Part shown: positions 41,357-50,721 of the stretch, piece by piece
Layout of the letters: every line of letters starts with the position of its first letter
How positions within the stretch are numbered: position 1 is the stretch's first letter
Assembly (NCBI RefSeq): GCF_015704895.1
Contig: NZ_JADQWB010000024.1
Location: 1-60,508, forward strand
Source of the DNA: Agrobacterium leguminum
GTDB lineage: Bacteria; Pseudomonadota; Alphaproteobacteria; Rhizobiales; Rhizobiaceae
DNA length: 60,508 bases
Direction: 5' to 3'
The notes under the pieces: model-generated
Seen by the model: only the letters and a program-made list of their open reading frames with translations
What the model was told of the DNA's origin: nothing
The model's database searches: none
Translations under genes and position numbers: made by a program

Positions 41357-43179
41357 AGACAATCAGATTGACGGCTGCGCAGGCCATGGTTCGTTACCTG
41401 GCAGCGCAGATGAATGAACATGGCGAAACCTATATCGCCGGCATGTGGGCCATTTTCGGCCATGGCAATGTCGCCGGCATCGGCGAAGCGCTTTATGGTA
41501 TCCGCGACGAACTGCCGACCTATCGCGGCCAGAACGAGCAATCCATGGCCCATGCGGCCATCGCCTATGCCAAGCAACTGCGCCGCCGCCGCGCCATGGC
41601 GGTCACCTCCTCCATCGGCCCCGGTGCCGCCAATATGGTAACGGCGGCCGCCCTTGCCCATGTCAACCGCCTGCCGGTGCTGTTGATCCCCGGCGACGTC
41701 TTCGCCAATCGCGGCCCCGATCCGGTCTTGCAGCAGCTCGAAGATTTCGGCGATGGCACGATGACGGTGAATGACTGCTTCCGCCCCGTCAGCCGTTATT
41801 TCGACCGCATCATGCGGCCGGAACAATTGCTCACCGCACTTCCCCGCGCCATGCGCACCATGACGGACCCGGCCGATTGCGGCCCCGTCACGCTCGCCTT
41901 CTGCCAGGACGTGCAGGCGGAAGCCTATGATTACCCCGAGAGCTTCTTCGAAAAGCGCGTCTGGCGCCAGCGCCGTCCCGAGCCGGATGTGGTGGAATTC
42001 GAAGAGGCCGTCGCTGCGCTCAAGGCGGCGAAGAGCCCGATTATCGTTGCCGGCGGCGGCGTGCATTTTGCCGGCGCAACCGAAACCCTGAAGCGCTTTG
42101 CCGAAACCCATTCCATTCCCGTCGTCGAAACGCAGGCCGGTAAATCGGCCCTCGCCTGGGATCATGATCTGAATTTCGGTCCCGTCGGCGTTACCGGTGC
42201 GGAAAGCGCCAATATCATCAGCGAAAAGGCCGATCTGGTCTTCGGTGTCGGCACCCGTTTTCAGGATTTCACCACCGGCTCCTGGGCCCTGTTCAAGAAC
42301 CCGAACCGCAAAATCCTGGCGCTTAACGTTCAGCCCTATGACAGCGCCAAGCACGATGCGATCAGCCTGACGGCTGATGCGAAGATCGGACTAGAGAAAC
42401 TCTCCGCAGCGCTTGGCAGCCACCGTTTTGTGGCGCCGGATGCCGGTCTCAAGGCTGCATGGTTTAAAAAGGCCGATGCCGATACGGCAGCGCCGGGCGA
42501 GGACAACGCCAACAGCCTGCCCACCGACATGCAGGTCATCGGCGCGGTGCAGCGCCAGTCGCGTGACAATACCGTCGTCATGTGCGCCGCAGGCACCATG
42601 CCGGGCGAGCTTCACCAGCTGTGGAAATCCAAGCTGCCGCTCTCCTATCACATGGAATACGGCTTCTCCTGCATGGGTTATGAAGTGGCCGGCGGCCTCG
42701 GCATCAAGATGGCGGAACCGGACCGGGACGTGATCGTCATGGTCGGCGACGGCTCCTACATGATGATGAATTCCGAGCTTGCGACATCGGTTGCCATGGG
42801 CGTGAAGATCACGCTCGTCATCACCGACAATCGCGGTTACGGCTGCATCAACCGGCTGCAGATGGAAACCGGCGGCGCGGAGTTCAACAATCTCTACGCC
42901 CATACCAACGTCAACCCGATCGCCATCGATTTCGTGGCCCATGCCGGCTCGATGGGGGCGGATGCGCGCAAGGTTTCCACCATAACCGAACTGGAAGAGG
43001 CGCTGGCCGCCGCCCGCGCATCCAGCCGCACCACCGTCATCGTCATCGATACCGACCCCTATCCGACGCCGCAGGCCGGCGGTCACTGGTGGGATGTCGC
43101 GGTGCCTGAAGTTTCCGACCGCGCTGAAATCGGCCCGGCCCGCGTCCGTTATGAAAACCATGTCAAGGAAAGACAGTAA
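41353..43179 (+). CDS. iolD: 3D-(3,5/4)-trihydroxycyclohexane-1,2-dione hydrolase
   Basis: 608-residue ThDP-dependent enzyme that opens the trihydroxy-cyclohexanedione ring to 5-deoxy-glucuronate. The ThDP/Mg motif runs from [15 protein letters not shown] (about 464) to ITDNRGYG (about 495). The N-terminal Glu-containing segment [18 protein letters not shown] is typical of the family. GTG start overlapping the iolC stop (GTGA); iolE follows 1 bp after the stop. Confidence 0.95.
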   Translation: MKTIRLTAAQAMVRYLAAQMNEHGETYIAGMWAIFGHGNVAGIGEALYGIRDELPTYRGQNEQSMAHAAIAYAKQLRRRRAMAVTSSIGPGAANMVTAAALAHVNRLPVLLIPGDVFANRGPDPVLQQLEDFGDGTMTVNDCFRPVSRYFDRIMRPEQLLTALPRAMRTMTDPADCGPVTLAFCQDVQAEAYDYPESFFEKRVWRQRRPEPDVVEFEEAVAALKAAKSPIIVAGGGVHFAGATETLKRFAETHSIPVVETQAGKSALAWDHDLNFGPVGVTGAESANIISEKADLVFGVGTRFQDFTTGSWALFKNPNRKILALNVQPYDSAKHDAISLTADAKIGLEKLSAALGSHRFVAPDAGLKAAWFKKADADTAAPGEDNANSLPTDMQVIGAVQRQSRDNTVVMCAAGTMPGELHQLWKSKLPLSYHMEYGFSCMGYEVAGGLGIKMAEPDRDVIVMVGDGSYMMMNSELATSVAMGVKITLVITDNRGYGCINRLQMETGGAEFNNLYAHTNVNPIAIDFVAHAGSMGADARKVSTITELEEALAAARASSRTTVIVIDTDPYPTPQAGGHWWDVAVPEVSDRAEIGPARVRYENHVKERQ

Positions 43180-43180
43180 G

Positions 43181-44089
43181 ATGATCCGTTACGGAACCAA
43201 CCCGATTGCCTGGTCCAACGACGACGACCGCACGCTGGGCGCGCATATCAGCCTCGAACAATGCCTCGATGAAACCGCCAAGATCGGTTTCGACGGCATC
43301 GAGAAGGGCCACAAGTTCCCGACCGAGCCGGAGGGCCTGAAGGGCGTGCTTTCGCCGCGCGGCCTCTCCTTCGTCTCCGGCTGGCATTCGCTGAACCTTC
43401 TGACCGACGACATCGAATCCGAAAAGAAGGCGATGCAGCCGGCGCTCGATCTCCTGAAGGCCATGGGCTCGAAGGTCATCATCGTCTGCGAGACCTCCAA
43501 CGCCATCCATGGCGATGACAACAAGGCGCTGGTCGACCGTCCGCGCCTTGCGGCCGAGGACTGGGCGAAATTCGGCGCGGGCGTCGAGGCGCTGGCCGCC
43601 TTTGCCGCCGAACAGGGTATCACCCTCGTTTATCACCACCACATGGGAACGGTGGTCGAGAGCGAAGAGGAAATCGATCTCCTGATGAAGCATACCGGCC
43701 CGAAGACGCATCTGCTGCTCGATACCGGCCATTGCCTGTTCGGCGGCGGTGATCCCGTGCGCGTCGCGCAAAAATACATGGGTCGCGTCGGCCATATCCA
43801 TGCCAAGAACGTGCGCCCTGCCATTGCCGATCAGGTTCGGGGTGAGCGGCTCTCCTTCCTCGAAGGCGTGCGCCGCGGCGTGTTCACCGTTCCCGGCGAC
43901 AGCGAAGGCGGCGTGAACTTCCCGCCGGTGCTGAAGGTCGCGGCCGAGCATGGTTACAGCGGCTGGCTGGTGATCGAGGCCGAACAGGACCCTGACGTCC
44001 GCAACCCGTTCGAATATCAGAGCCTCGGGCTGAAATCGCTGAAGGCTTTTGCGCGCGAAGCAGGGCTGGACAAGGCTCAGGCTGCTTGA
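43181..44089 (+). CDS. iolE: Inosose dehydratase
   Basis: 302-residue TIM-barrel enzyme that dehydrates scyllo-inosose to 3D-trihydroxycyclohexane-1,2-dione. Conserved segments: [54 protein letters not shown] and [10 protein letters not shown] hold the metal and substrate residues. Start ATG at 43181. A repeat of the palindromic family lies between it and iolB. Confidence 0.95.
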   Translation: MIRYGTNPIAWSNDDDRTLGAHISLEQCLDETAKIGFDGIEKGHKFPTEPEGLKGVLSPRGLSFVSGWHSLNLLTDDIESEKKAMQPALDLLKAMGSKVIIVCETSNAIHGDDNKALVDRPRLAAEDWAKFGAGVEALAAFAAEQGITLVYHHHMGTVVESEEEIDLLMKHTGPKTHLLLDTGHCLFGGGDPVRVAQKYMGRVGHIHAKNVRPAIADQVRGERLSFLEGVRRGVFTVPGDSEGGVNFPPVLKVAAEHGYSGWLVIEAEQDPDVRNPFEYQSLGLKSLKAFAREAGLDKAQAA

Positions 44090-44120
44090 GCTGAACCGAC
44101 AGCGGGCGGCACACCCCGCC

Positions 44121-44234
44121 CGTCATACCGGCCTTGAGCCGGTATCCAGCCAGCCCAAGTCCTTGGGCTGAAAAGAGTTGTCCCCGCCGCGCGGACGCGC
44201 GTCGGCTGGACCCCGGCTCAAAGCCGGGGTGACG
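44121..44234. repeat. Intergenic palindromic repeat, copy D, inside the iol operon
   Basis: Left arm ATACCGGC-CTTGA-GCCGGTAT, right arm ACCCCGGC-TCAAA-GCCGGGGT, with the same CAGCCCAAG-TC-CTTGGGCTG hairpin and GCGCG block as the other copies. Outer ends CGTCA/TGACG. It splits iolE from iolB by 190 bp and, as RNA, would be a very stable structure in the iol transcript. Confidence 0.9.
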
Positions 44235-44279
44235 AGACGGCAAGAACCGACGAACGACTGACCAAAAAGGAACACCACC

Positions 44280-45092
44280 ATGACCTCACTTCTGCGCAAG
44301 CCGGTCGCGACCAGCGGCAAGGTGCACGATATCACGCCCCAAAGCGCGGATTGGGGTTATGTCGGTTTCGGCCTTTACCGCCTGAAGCCGGGCGAGAAGG
44401 CGGCGGAAAACACCGGCGATACGGAAGTCATCCTCGTACTGGTCGAAGGCAAGGCGACGATTTCCGCAGGCGGTAAGGACTTCGGTGAACTCGGCGACCG
44501 CATGAATGTGTTCGAGCGCAAGCCGCCGCATTGCGTCTACGTGCCCGCAGGTTCCGAATGGTCGCTGACCGCCACGACCGACTGCACCGTCGGCGTCTGC
44601 ACCGCACCCGGCGAAAAAGGCAGCCGCGAGGCGCAGCAGATCGGTCCCAATGGCGTGCAGCTGACCGAGCGTGGCAAGGGCGCCAATACGCGTTACATCT
44701 TCCCCATCGCCATGGAAGAGCGCGATGTGGCCGACAGCCTGCTGGTAACGGAAGTCTTCACGCCATCCGGCAACTGGTCGTCCTATCCGCCGCACCGGCA
44801 TGATGAGGATAATTACCCCGATATGACCTATCTGGAGGAGACCTATTATCATCGCCTCAACCCGGCGCAGGGTTTCGGCTTCCAGCGCGTCTTCACCGAA
44901 GACGGTTCGCTGGACGAAACCATGGCGGTGTCGGACGGCGATGTCGTGCTGGTGCCCAAGGGCCACCACCCCTGCGGCGCGCCCTATGGTTATGAGATGT
45001 ATTATCTGAACGTGATGGCCGGGCCGATGCGCAAATGGCGCTTCAAGAACCACCCGGATCACGACTGGATTTTTAAGCGGGATAATCCGTAA
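44280..45092 (+). CDS. iolB: 5-deoxy-glucuronate isomerase
   Basis: 270-residue bicupin enzyme that converts 5-deoxy-glucuronate to 5-dehydro-2-deoxygluconate. Metal-binding segment PPHRHDEDNYPDMTYLEETYYHR (His and Glu, about 170-190) and GHHPCGAPYGYEMYYLNVMAGP near the C-terminus are diagnostic. AAGGAAC lies upstream of the ATG. Last iol gene here; repeat copies D and E lie on either side. Confidence 0.95.
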   Translation: MTSLLRKPVATSGKVHDITPQSADWGYVGFGLYRLKPGEKAAENTGDTEVILVLVEGKATISAGGKDFGELGDRMNVFERKPPHCVYVPAGSEWSLTATTDCTVGVCTAPGEKGSREAQQIGPNGVQLTERGKGANTRYIFPIAMEERDVADSLLVTEVFTPSGNWSSYPPHRHDEDNYPDMTYLEETYYHRLNPAQGFGFQRVFTEDGSLDETMAVSDGDVVLVPKGHHPCGAPYGYEMYYLNVMAGPMRKWRFKNHPDHDWIFKRDNP

Positions 45093-45108
45093 TTCACTCA
45101 CCTATCCT

Positions 45109-45219
45109 CATTCCTGTGCTTGTCACAGGAATCCAGCTGGCGCGCGTCTGCGCGACGGGGAGAGCCTTCCCAGCCCAAGGACTTGGGCTGGCTGGATCCC
45201 TGTGACAAGCACAGGGATG
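45109..45219. repeat. Intergenic palindromic repeat, copy E (reverse orientation)
   Basis: Same arms as copy B (TTCCTGTG.. left, TCCCTGTG.. right) but the inner blocks come in the opposite order: GCGCG block first, then CAGCCCAAG-GA-CTTGGGCTG. It starts 16 bp after the iolB stop. Confidence 0.92.
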
Positions 45220-45307
45220 AGGGAGGAGAACCTTTGTTTCGCCTGCCACATTTCAATAAACGCTCAATACATTGATTTCATTCTAAAACTCTCGGGAGGA
45301 GAATACT

Positions 45308-46435
45308 ATGGCCGCTCTTGGCGTGGGCCTTATCGGCACCGGTTACATGGGCAAATGCCACGCGCTGGCGTGGAACAATGTCACCAGCGTTTTCGGCGAT
45401 GTGGACCGCCCCCGCCTCGTGACGCTCGCGGAAGTCAATCCCGAGCTTGCCGCGAAGAAAGCCTCCGAGTTCGGTTTTCCCCGCTCGACCGGCAACTGGC
45501 GCGACCTGCTTTCCGACCCCGAGATCGACGTCATCTCGGTCACCACACCAAATGCCTTCCACCCGGAAATGGCGATTGCCGCCCTTGAGGCCGGCAAGCA
45601 TGTCTGGTGTGAAAAGCCGATGGCGCCCGCCTTTACTGACGCGGTGAAGATGCGCGATGCCGCCCGCCGTTCCGGCAAGGCCGCGGCGATGGGCTACAAC
45701 TACATCCAGAACCCTGTCATCCGCCATATCCGCCGCCTGATCGACGAAGGCGCCATCGGCAGGGTCTATCATGTCCGCGCCGAAATGGACGAGGACTTCA
45801 TGGCCGACGCCACCCAGCCCTTCTACTGGAAGAGCGAAGCCTCCTCCGGTTACGGCGCGCTGGATGATTTTGCCGTGCACCCGCTGTCGCTGCTCTTCGC
45901 CCTTTTCGGTCATGCCGAAAGCGCCATCACCGACATGGTGAAGCCTTACGAAACCCGCCCGCTTGCCGGCGGTGGCGACCGCGCCGTCGAGACGCATGAT
46001 CTTGCCAGCGTGCTTTTGAAGCTCGAAGGCGGCATTTCCGCCGTGCTCATCGCCAACCGCTCCGCCTGGGGCCGCAAGGGCCGCATCGCCATCCAGATCT
46101 ACGGCTCCACCGGCTCGATCCTGTTCGATCAGGAGCGGATGAACGAGTTCCAGCTTTACACCACGGATGGACGCCCGGAGGAGCAGGGTTTCAGAACAAT
46201 CCTCACCGCGCCGCACCACAAGCCCTATGACCGCTTCATCCCCGCCCCCGGCCACGGCCTCGGCTTCAACGATCTGAAGGTTATCGAATGCCGGGAACTG
46301 ATCGTGGCTATCGAGGGGAAAAAGGCCCATATCATCGATTTCGAGGAAGGGCTGAAGATCGAGCGCAGCATTCACGCCATGGCCCGGTCGTTTGCCGAAG
46401 GGCGCTGGGTGGGAAGCGCGGAGATTGCGGAATAG
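45308..46435 (+). CDS. Gfo/Idh/MocA-family oxidoreductase
   Basis: 375 residues with a Rossmann motif GLIGTGYMGK (7-16), the EKP motif (102-104) and the catalytic-domain segment GALDDFAVHPLSLLFALFG. NAD(P)-dependent oxidation of a sugar or polyol is the family role. Adjacency to iolB suggests a second inositol or scyllo-inositol dehydrogenase, but the iolG-like gene at the left edge is distinct and this one is more distant, so I give no symbol. The ATG has GGGAGGAG upstream; no GGAA-N6-TTCC box was found before it. Confidence 0.85.
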   Translation: MAALGVGLIGTGYMGKCHALAWNNVTSVFGDVDRPRLVTLAEVNPELAAKKASEFGFPRSTGNWRDLLSDPEIDVISVTTPNAFHPEMAIAALEAGKHVWCEKPMAPAFTDAVKMRDAARRSGKAAAMGYNYIQNPVIRHIRRLIDEGAIGRVYHVRAEMDEDFMADATQPFYWKSEASSGYGALDDFAVHPLSLLFALFGHAESAITDMVKPYETRPLAGGGDRAVETHDLASVLLKLEGGISAVLIANRSAWGRKGRIAIQIYGSTGSILFDQERMNEFQLYTTDGRPEEQGFRTILTAPHHKPYDRFIPAPGHGLGFNDLKVIECRELIVAIEGKKAHIIDFEEGLKIERSIHAMARSFAEGRWVGSAEIAE

Positions 46436-46465
46436 AACGCCCACAAAGGGCGAAAACGTCTCCTC

Positions 46466-46578
46466 CGTCATGCCGGACTTGATCCGGCATCTAGCCACGG
46501 CGCGTCTGCGCCGTGAGAGGACTCTTCCGCGATCAAGGACTTGATCGCGCTGGACCCCGGATCTAGTCCGGGGTGACG
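46466..46578. repeat. Intergenic palindromic repeat, copy F
   Basis: Left arm ATGCCGGA-CTTGA-TCCGGCAT, right arm ACCCCGGA-TCTAG-TCCGGGGT; inner blocks GGCGCGTCTGCGCC and GCGATCAAG-GA-CTTGATCGC. It lies in the convergent gap between the oxidoreductase and the hydroxyacid dehydrogenase and could end both transcripts. Confidence 0.9.
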
Positions 46579-46597
46579 GGCGTGTGGCGGTAAATGA

Positions 46598-47560
46598 TTA
46601 CCCCTTGACCGGCGTTTCCGGCACCGGCGTCAGCACCTTGCCGTCCCTGAACCAGCCGAGAATATTGTCAGCCACCAGATCGGCCATGGCGTTGCGCGTC
46701 GGGATCGAGGCGGAGGCGACATGCGGCAGCAGGGAGACATTCGGCAGCGACAGGAAGGCTTCCGGCACCTTCGGCTCAGCATAGAACACATCGAGACCGG
46801 CAGCCCCCACAGCACCGCTCTTAAGCGCCTGCAAAAGCGCATCCTCATCGACGCTGGAACCGCGCCCGACATTGATGAACACGCCCTGAGCCCCAAGCGC
46901 CGTCAGAATTTCAGTATTGATCGCCTTATGTGTTTCCGGCGTGCCGGGCACGATGCAGATCAATATATCGACCGCTTCCGCCATCTCCTTCAACGAGCCG
47001 TAATAGGTGTAAGGGAGGCCATCCCGCTTGCTGCGGGTATGGTATCCGATTTCCACCTTGAAAGGCTCCAGCCGCTTGGCGATTTCCTGCCCGATGCGGC
47101 CCATGCCGAAGAGACCAACCTTGCGGCCGCGCAGCGAAAACGGCGACAGCGCGAACGGACCTTCGCCAACCCATTTGCCATCGCGCAACCAGGTCTCGGC
47201 CTGATAGAGCCGGCGCACGGTGTTGATCAAAAGCGCAATCGTCGTATCGGCCACCTCGTCGTTCAGCACATCAGGCGTATTCGTCACCACGATGTTGCGT
47301 GTGGCGGCATGTCTGGCGTCGACGCCGTCATAACCCACACCGAAATTGGCGATGATCTCGAGCTTCGGCAGCGCATCGATCCATTTGGCGTTGACGACGC
47401 CGGAAACGGCAATGGCATTGACGCGCTCGGCCGCACCATCAGGCAGAACCGGCTCGGCGCCGGCAGGCACGGCCACGATCTCGACCTTGCCTTCGAGGCG
47501 TTCGAGAACGCGCGGGTTTATCTTGCCGGGAACGAGAACGACGGCCTTTTTGTCAGACAT
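46598..47560 (-). CDS. D-isomer-specific 2-hydroxyacid dehydrogenase (glyoxylate/hydroxypyruvate reductase type)
   Basis: 320 residues. Nucleotide motif GLFGMGRIG (149-157) with HTRSK at 174-178, whose Arg/Ser/Lys favour NADPH. Catalytic residues Arg233 (NVGRGSSVDE), Glu262 (YAEP) and His280 (LLPHVASAS). It probably reduces glyoxylate or hydroxypyruvate, perhaps other 2-keto acids. The ATG at 47560 has AGGAGGA upstream. A structured leader sharing its sequence with the iolC leader lies 36-73 nt upstream. Confidence 0.9.
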   Translation of the reverse strand: MSDKKAVVLVPGKINPRVLERLEGKVEIVAVPAGAEPVLPDGAAERVNAIAVSGVVNAKWIDALPKLEIIANFGVGYDGVDARHAATRNIVVTNTPDVLNDEVADTTIALLINTVRRLYQAETWLRDGKWVGEGPFALSPFSLRGRKVGLFGMGRIGQEIAKRLEPFKVEIGYHTRSKRDGLPYTYYGSLKEMAEAVDILICIVPGTPETHKAINTEILTALGAQGVFINVGRGSSVDEDALLQALKSGAVGAAGLDVFYAEPKVPEAFLSLPNVSLLPHVASASIPTRNAMADLVADNILGWFRDGKVLTPVPETPVKG

Positions 47561-47595
47561 GAGCGGATATTCCTCCTGATAACATTCCGATAGCC

Positions 47596-47633
47596 GGAGC
47601 AGGTTTCAGGCGAACCTTTCGCCATCCCACTCC
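47596..47633 (-). promoter_or_regulatory. Structured leader of the hydroxyacid dehydrogenase gene
   Basis: On the minus strand it opens GGAGTGGGATGGCGAAAG and closes TCGCCTGAAACCTGCTCC. The outer 8-bp stem (47626-47633 with 47596-47603) has two G-U pairs; the inner stem GGCGAA-AGG-TTCGCC is perfect (47609-47623). Nearly the same sequences flank the loop of the iolC leader at 39342-39390. Confidence 0.55.
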
Positions 47634-47835
47634 TCTGGGCGGCGATCCTTTCAAACAAAGACGGCCGTGAAAAGGGCAATAAGGGGATGCTATGGGGGCA
47701 GACGGAAGTTTCATGCCGATTTTTTTGCGACACATGCACGTCCGTCATGCCGACCTGATCCGCCGGTATTCGGTATAAATCTCTAGAGAGGTTGCGCCTG
47801 AACGGAGGTCAAGCGCGAAGGATATGGTTTCTCGC

Positions 47836-47925
47836 GACGTCATCCTTGGGCTTGTCCCAAGGATCTAATCACGTCGACAAAATCAAGACGTTGCAGATCC
47901 TCGGGACAAGCCCGAGGATGACGTC
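47836..47925. repeat. Intergenic palindromic repeat, copy G (variant)
   Basis: Left arm ATCCTTGGG-CTTGT-CCCAAGGAT, right arm ATCCTCGGG-ACAAG-CCCGAGGAT, outer ends GACGTCATCC/GGATGACGTC. The inner blocks are replaced by CACGTCGAC...CAAGACGTTG. A fragment resembling the usual GCGCG block and right end follows at about 47955-48025, so two elements may be nested or worn. The 501-bp gap 47561-48061 holds this and the leader, no gene. Confidence 0.85.
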
Positions 47926-48061
47926 GGCGCAGGTGGCGGGACCATCTTCCTAAAAAAGAGTCCTTTCCCGCCGCGCGGACGCACCTCGGCTGGCTTTCGG
48001 GTCAAAGCGTGAATGACGGGGAGGTGCGACGCCAAGACCGCTCCTGCGCATCAGGTCAGGC

Positions 48062-49084
48062 TCACACCCGCGGCCGCACCGGCCCTGTCGATTGCCGGAT
48101 GCGCATTTCCGGCTTGATGAGGTGAATGCCGTCAGGCTCGTGGCTGCCCGCCAGCCGGTCCAGCAGCGCGCGGGCCGCTAAGCGCCCCACCTCGGCCTGA
48201 CCGTTGGAAACGGTGGTCAGCGCCGGCGTGGCAATCGCCGCCTCTTCCAGATCGTCGTAGCCGGTGACCGAAATATCGACGCCCGGCACCAGACCGGCGC
48301 GGGAAATGCCGTTCATGAGACCGATCGCAACGAGATCGTTCCAGCAGACGGCGGCAGTCGGCTTCTGCGGCAGCGAGAGGAAATGCACTGCCGCCTCGAA
48401 ACCGCCCTGCTTGGAGCGCGGGCCCGGAATGCGCAGGTTCGGATCGACCTCGATGCCGGCCTTGCGCAGCGCATTGACATAACCCTGATAACGGTCGCGT
48501 CCAGTCGAGGTCTGGTCGGTGCCGCCAACCATGGCGATGGTGCGGTGGCCGAGGCTGATCAGGTGGTTGGTGGCAAGCGAAATGCCATAGCTGTCGTCGC
48601 CGCGATAGGTCGGCATGTCGACGCCATCCATGGAGCGCGCCACCAGAATGGCGGGCATACCGTTTTCCTCGGCCAGCGTCATGTCCTCGATCGGCGTGCC
48701 GATGGCCGGCGACATGATGATGCCGTCCGAGCCGAGCTGCAGCAGCGTTTCGATGAAGGTGCGCTGTTTTTCCACCGAATCGTAGTGGTTGGAAAGAATG
48801 AAGGTCTGGCGGCTGCGGTCCAGCTCGCTTTCGATGGCTTTCAGAATTTCCCCGTAAAACGGGTTCATCACATCGTGGAATACCACGCCGACAATGCCGG
48901 AACGCGAGGTGCGCAGGCTGGCGGCGCGGCGGTTATAGATATAACCCAGCGCCCGCGCCTGTTCCTTGATCTTGTCCCGCGTATCGGCAGCGACCAGCGG
49001 GCTGTCGCGCAATGCAAGGGAAATGGTGGCGGTCGAAAGACCGAGGCTTTCGGCAATCGTGGACAGTTTGACCTTTTGGGCCAC
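48062..49084 (-). CDS. LacI-family transcriptional regulator
   Basis: 340 residues from a GTG at 49084 with GGGAGGAAT upstream; a TTG at 49099 would place the ribosome site inside the gene. The helix-turn-helix is at about 6-33 (LSTIAESLGLSTATISLALRDSPLVAADTRDKIKEQARALGY), followed by a periplasmic-binding-like sensor domain (GIVGVVFHDVMNPFYGEIL, VCWNDLVAIGLMNGISRAG, ISVTGYDDLEEA). Inverted repeats lie directly upstream. Target genes are not evident; the hydroxyacid dehydrogenase is the next gene downstream. Confidence 0.9.
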   Translation of the reverse strand: MAQKVKLSTIAESLGLSTATISLALRDSPLVAADTRDKIKEQARALGYIYNRRAASLRTSRSGIVGVVFHDVMNPFYGEILKAIESELDRSRQTFILSNHYDSVEKQRTFIETLLQLGSDGIIMSPAIGTPIEDMTLAEENGMPAILVARSMDGVDMPTYRGDDSYGISLATNHLISLGHRTIAMVGGTDQTSTGRDRYQGYVNALRKAGIEVDPNLRIPGPRSKQGGFEAAVHFLSLPQKPTAAVCWNDLVAIGLMNGISRAGLVPGVDISVTGYDDLEEAAIATPALTTVSNGQAEVGRLAARALLDRLAGSHEPDGIHLIKPEMRIRQSTGPVRPRV

Positions 49085-49124
49085 GGCATTCCTCCCCAAA
49101 CGCGTGTCAATGACGGATGGCTCC

Positions 49125-49152
49125 GTTTAAATTGCAATTAAACAATTTAAAC
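49125..49152. promoter_or_regulatory. A/T-rich nested inverted repeats before lacI, probable operator
   Basis: GTTTAAATTG (49125-49134) and CAATTTAAAC (49143-49152) are perfect reverse complements 8 bp apart; the first also pairs with the overlapping CAATTAAAC. Another GTTTAA half occurs near 49165. The position, 41 bp upstream of the GTG, suits self-regulation by the LacI protein. Confidence 0.55.
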
Positions 49153-49218
49153 AAAATCCGCAACCCGTTTAAGGAATACCCACAAAACAGATGGTTCTTT
49201 TAAAAATTTCAGCAAAAA

Positions 49219-49728
49219 TTATTGGAGATTGGCGTCTATCGCCTTCAAGAGTTTAACGATGTTGCGCACATCCTTGGCGGAAAGCCCCTCGACGGCTCTT
49301 GCGCCGCAATTGGCGATGGAAACATTGATGTGTTCGACGCTTTTCAAACCCGCTTCCGTCAGCTTCACCAGCGTCACGCGGCCATCCTCGTCGTCGCCGC
49401 TGCGTTCCACGAAGCCCTGGGCTTCCATGCGGCCGATGGTGCGCGTCATGGTCGGCGCCTTGACGCCGAGTTTCTGGGCGATCTGCCCCGGCGTCAGGCT
49501 GCCTTCCTGCGCCAGCGCCAGAATAACGCCGTCTTGGCCCGCATAAAGCCCGCTTTCGGCAAGGCTGTGGCTCAGCGCCGTGCGCATGGAACGGGCCGCC
49601 TGGGTGATGGATTGCGCCAGTTCCTCGGGGTTGAAATTCTCATCCCGTTTTTTGGCGTCCTTTACCTTCTTGCCGCCCTTTTCCTTCTTGGCGCTTTTGT
49701 CCTTATGCCCGGTTTTGTCCTTGCTCAT
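49219..49728 (-). CDS. MarR-family transcriptional regulator
   Basis: 169 residues. A winged helix of MarR type spans about 70-145 (AGQDGVILALAQEGSLTPGQIAQKLGVKAPTMTRTIGRMEAQGFVERSGDDEDGR). It has an unusual Lys-rich N-terminal tail (KTGHKDKSAKKEKGGKKVKDAKK), probably an extra DNA contact. The ATG at 49728 gives a usual core; a longer frame runs into the neighbour's upstream region. Divergent from the creatininase-family gene with a 79-bp gap. Confidence 0.88.
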   Translation of the reverse strand: MSKDKTGHKDKSAKKEKGGKKVKDAKKRDENFNPEELAQSITQAARSMRTALSHSLAESGLYAGQDGVILALAQEGSLTPGQIAQKLGVKAPTMTRTIGRMEAQGFVERSGDDEDGRVTLVKLTEAGLKSVEHINVSIANCGARAVEGLSAKDVRNIVKLLKAIDANLQ

Positions 49729-49807
49729 ATGCGAGTGCCTTTTACCCTGTGGCGGAACCGATATATGTTGCTGGAAATCCTTAACGAATGCACGCGCGGA
49801 CTGCCAT

Positions 49808-50608
49808 ATGCCAAACTCATACACGCATTATCACGACGAAAACGTAACAGACCCGCATCTTCGCGCAACAGGTGCAATTTCCGTGCTGCCTCTCGGCGCG
49901 CATGAACAGCATGGGCCGCACCTGCCGTTCGAGACCGATACGCTGATCGCCGAAGGCATCGCCGCCCGTCTCGCCGCCGCCCTGCCTGCCCACCTGCCCG
50001 TCTCCTTCCTGCCGGTGGAACCGGTCGGCTATTCCATCGAGCACATGACTGTGCCGGGCACAAAGACCTTGCGTTACGATGAAGCCATCGAGCGCTGGCT
50101 CGGCATCGCCGAGGCGGAATATAAAAATGGCGCGCGCAAATTCGTGATGCTGAACGCCCACGGCGGCAATTCACCGCTGATGACCATCGTCGCCACCGAG
50201 GCCCGCGCCCGTTTCGGCATGCTGGCGGTCGCCACAAGCTGGACCCGTTTCGGCGTGCCGGCGGATATCGTGAAGCCCGAGGACAAGGCGATCGACATCC
50301 ATGGCGGCGATATCGAAACATCGGTCATGCTGGCGCTTCATCCTGAACGGGTGGCGATGCAGAAGGCCGCAAACTTTCCCTCCCGCCAGAGCGATTTCGC
50401 CAGCCGCTTCAAACATCTGCGCGCCTATGGTCCACACGCCTTCGGCTGGCTGATGAGCGATCTGAACCCCGATGGCGTTGCCGGAAACGCCGCCGCTGCC
50501 ACCGCGCAAAAGGGCGAAAGGCTGATTTCCCACGCCGTAAAAGGCCTTGTCGAACTGCTTGAAGATATCCACGCTTTTGACATAACGTTATTTCATAACA
50601 AAATTTGA
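49808..50608 (+). CDS. Creatininase-family amidohydrolase
   Basis: 266 residues. Metal ligands of creatininase are visible: Glu33 and His35 in GAHEQHGPHLP, Asp44 in FETD and His118 in LNAHGGNS, closely matching the numbering of Pseudomonas creatininase; DIHGGDIETS is also typical. The family hydrolyses cyclic amides, including creatinine and formamide intermediates; the substrate here is unknown. Divergent from the MarR gene, which may control it. Its last codons overlap a possible Zur box for the next gene. Confidence 0.85.
   Translation: MPNSYTHYHDENVTDPHLRATGAISVLPLGAHEQHGPHLPFETDTLIAEGIAARLAAALPAHLPVSFLPVEPVGYSIEHMTVPGTKTLRYDEAIERWLGIAEAEYKNGARKFVMLNAHGGNSPLMTIVATEARARFGMLAVATSWTRFGVPADIVKPEDKAIDIHGGDIETSVMLALHPERVAMQKAANFPSRQSDFASRFKHLRAYGPHAFGWLMSDLNPDGVAGNAAAATAQKGERLISHAVKGLVELLEDIHAFDITLFHNKI
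50582..50599. promoter_or_regulatory. Possible Zur-type box before the COG0523 gene
   Basis: ATAACGTTAT (50582-50591) is a perfect palindrome overlapping GTTAT-TTC-ATAAC (50587-50599). Alphaproteobacterial Zur sites are built on GTTAT/ATAAC halves. It lies in the end of the creatininase gene, 123 bp upstream of the metal-chaperone gene. Assignment is tentative. Confidence 0.4.
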
Positions 50609-50721
50609 GTGCCATGGCCGAATTCGGCCAAAATCTCTTTGAACTGCCAGGACGTCGCGCCTATATGGACGACGACACATCTTCCTGAGGCCAACAGGCC
50701 TCTCTCCACGCGGGGTTTTCC

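Noticed and set aside
47596..47633. Leader considered as a glycine, TPP, cobalamin, SAM-II or FMN riboswitch
   Set aside because: None of the conserved core sequences of these classes could be found; reported only as an unknown structured leader.
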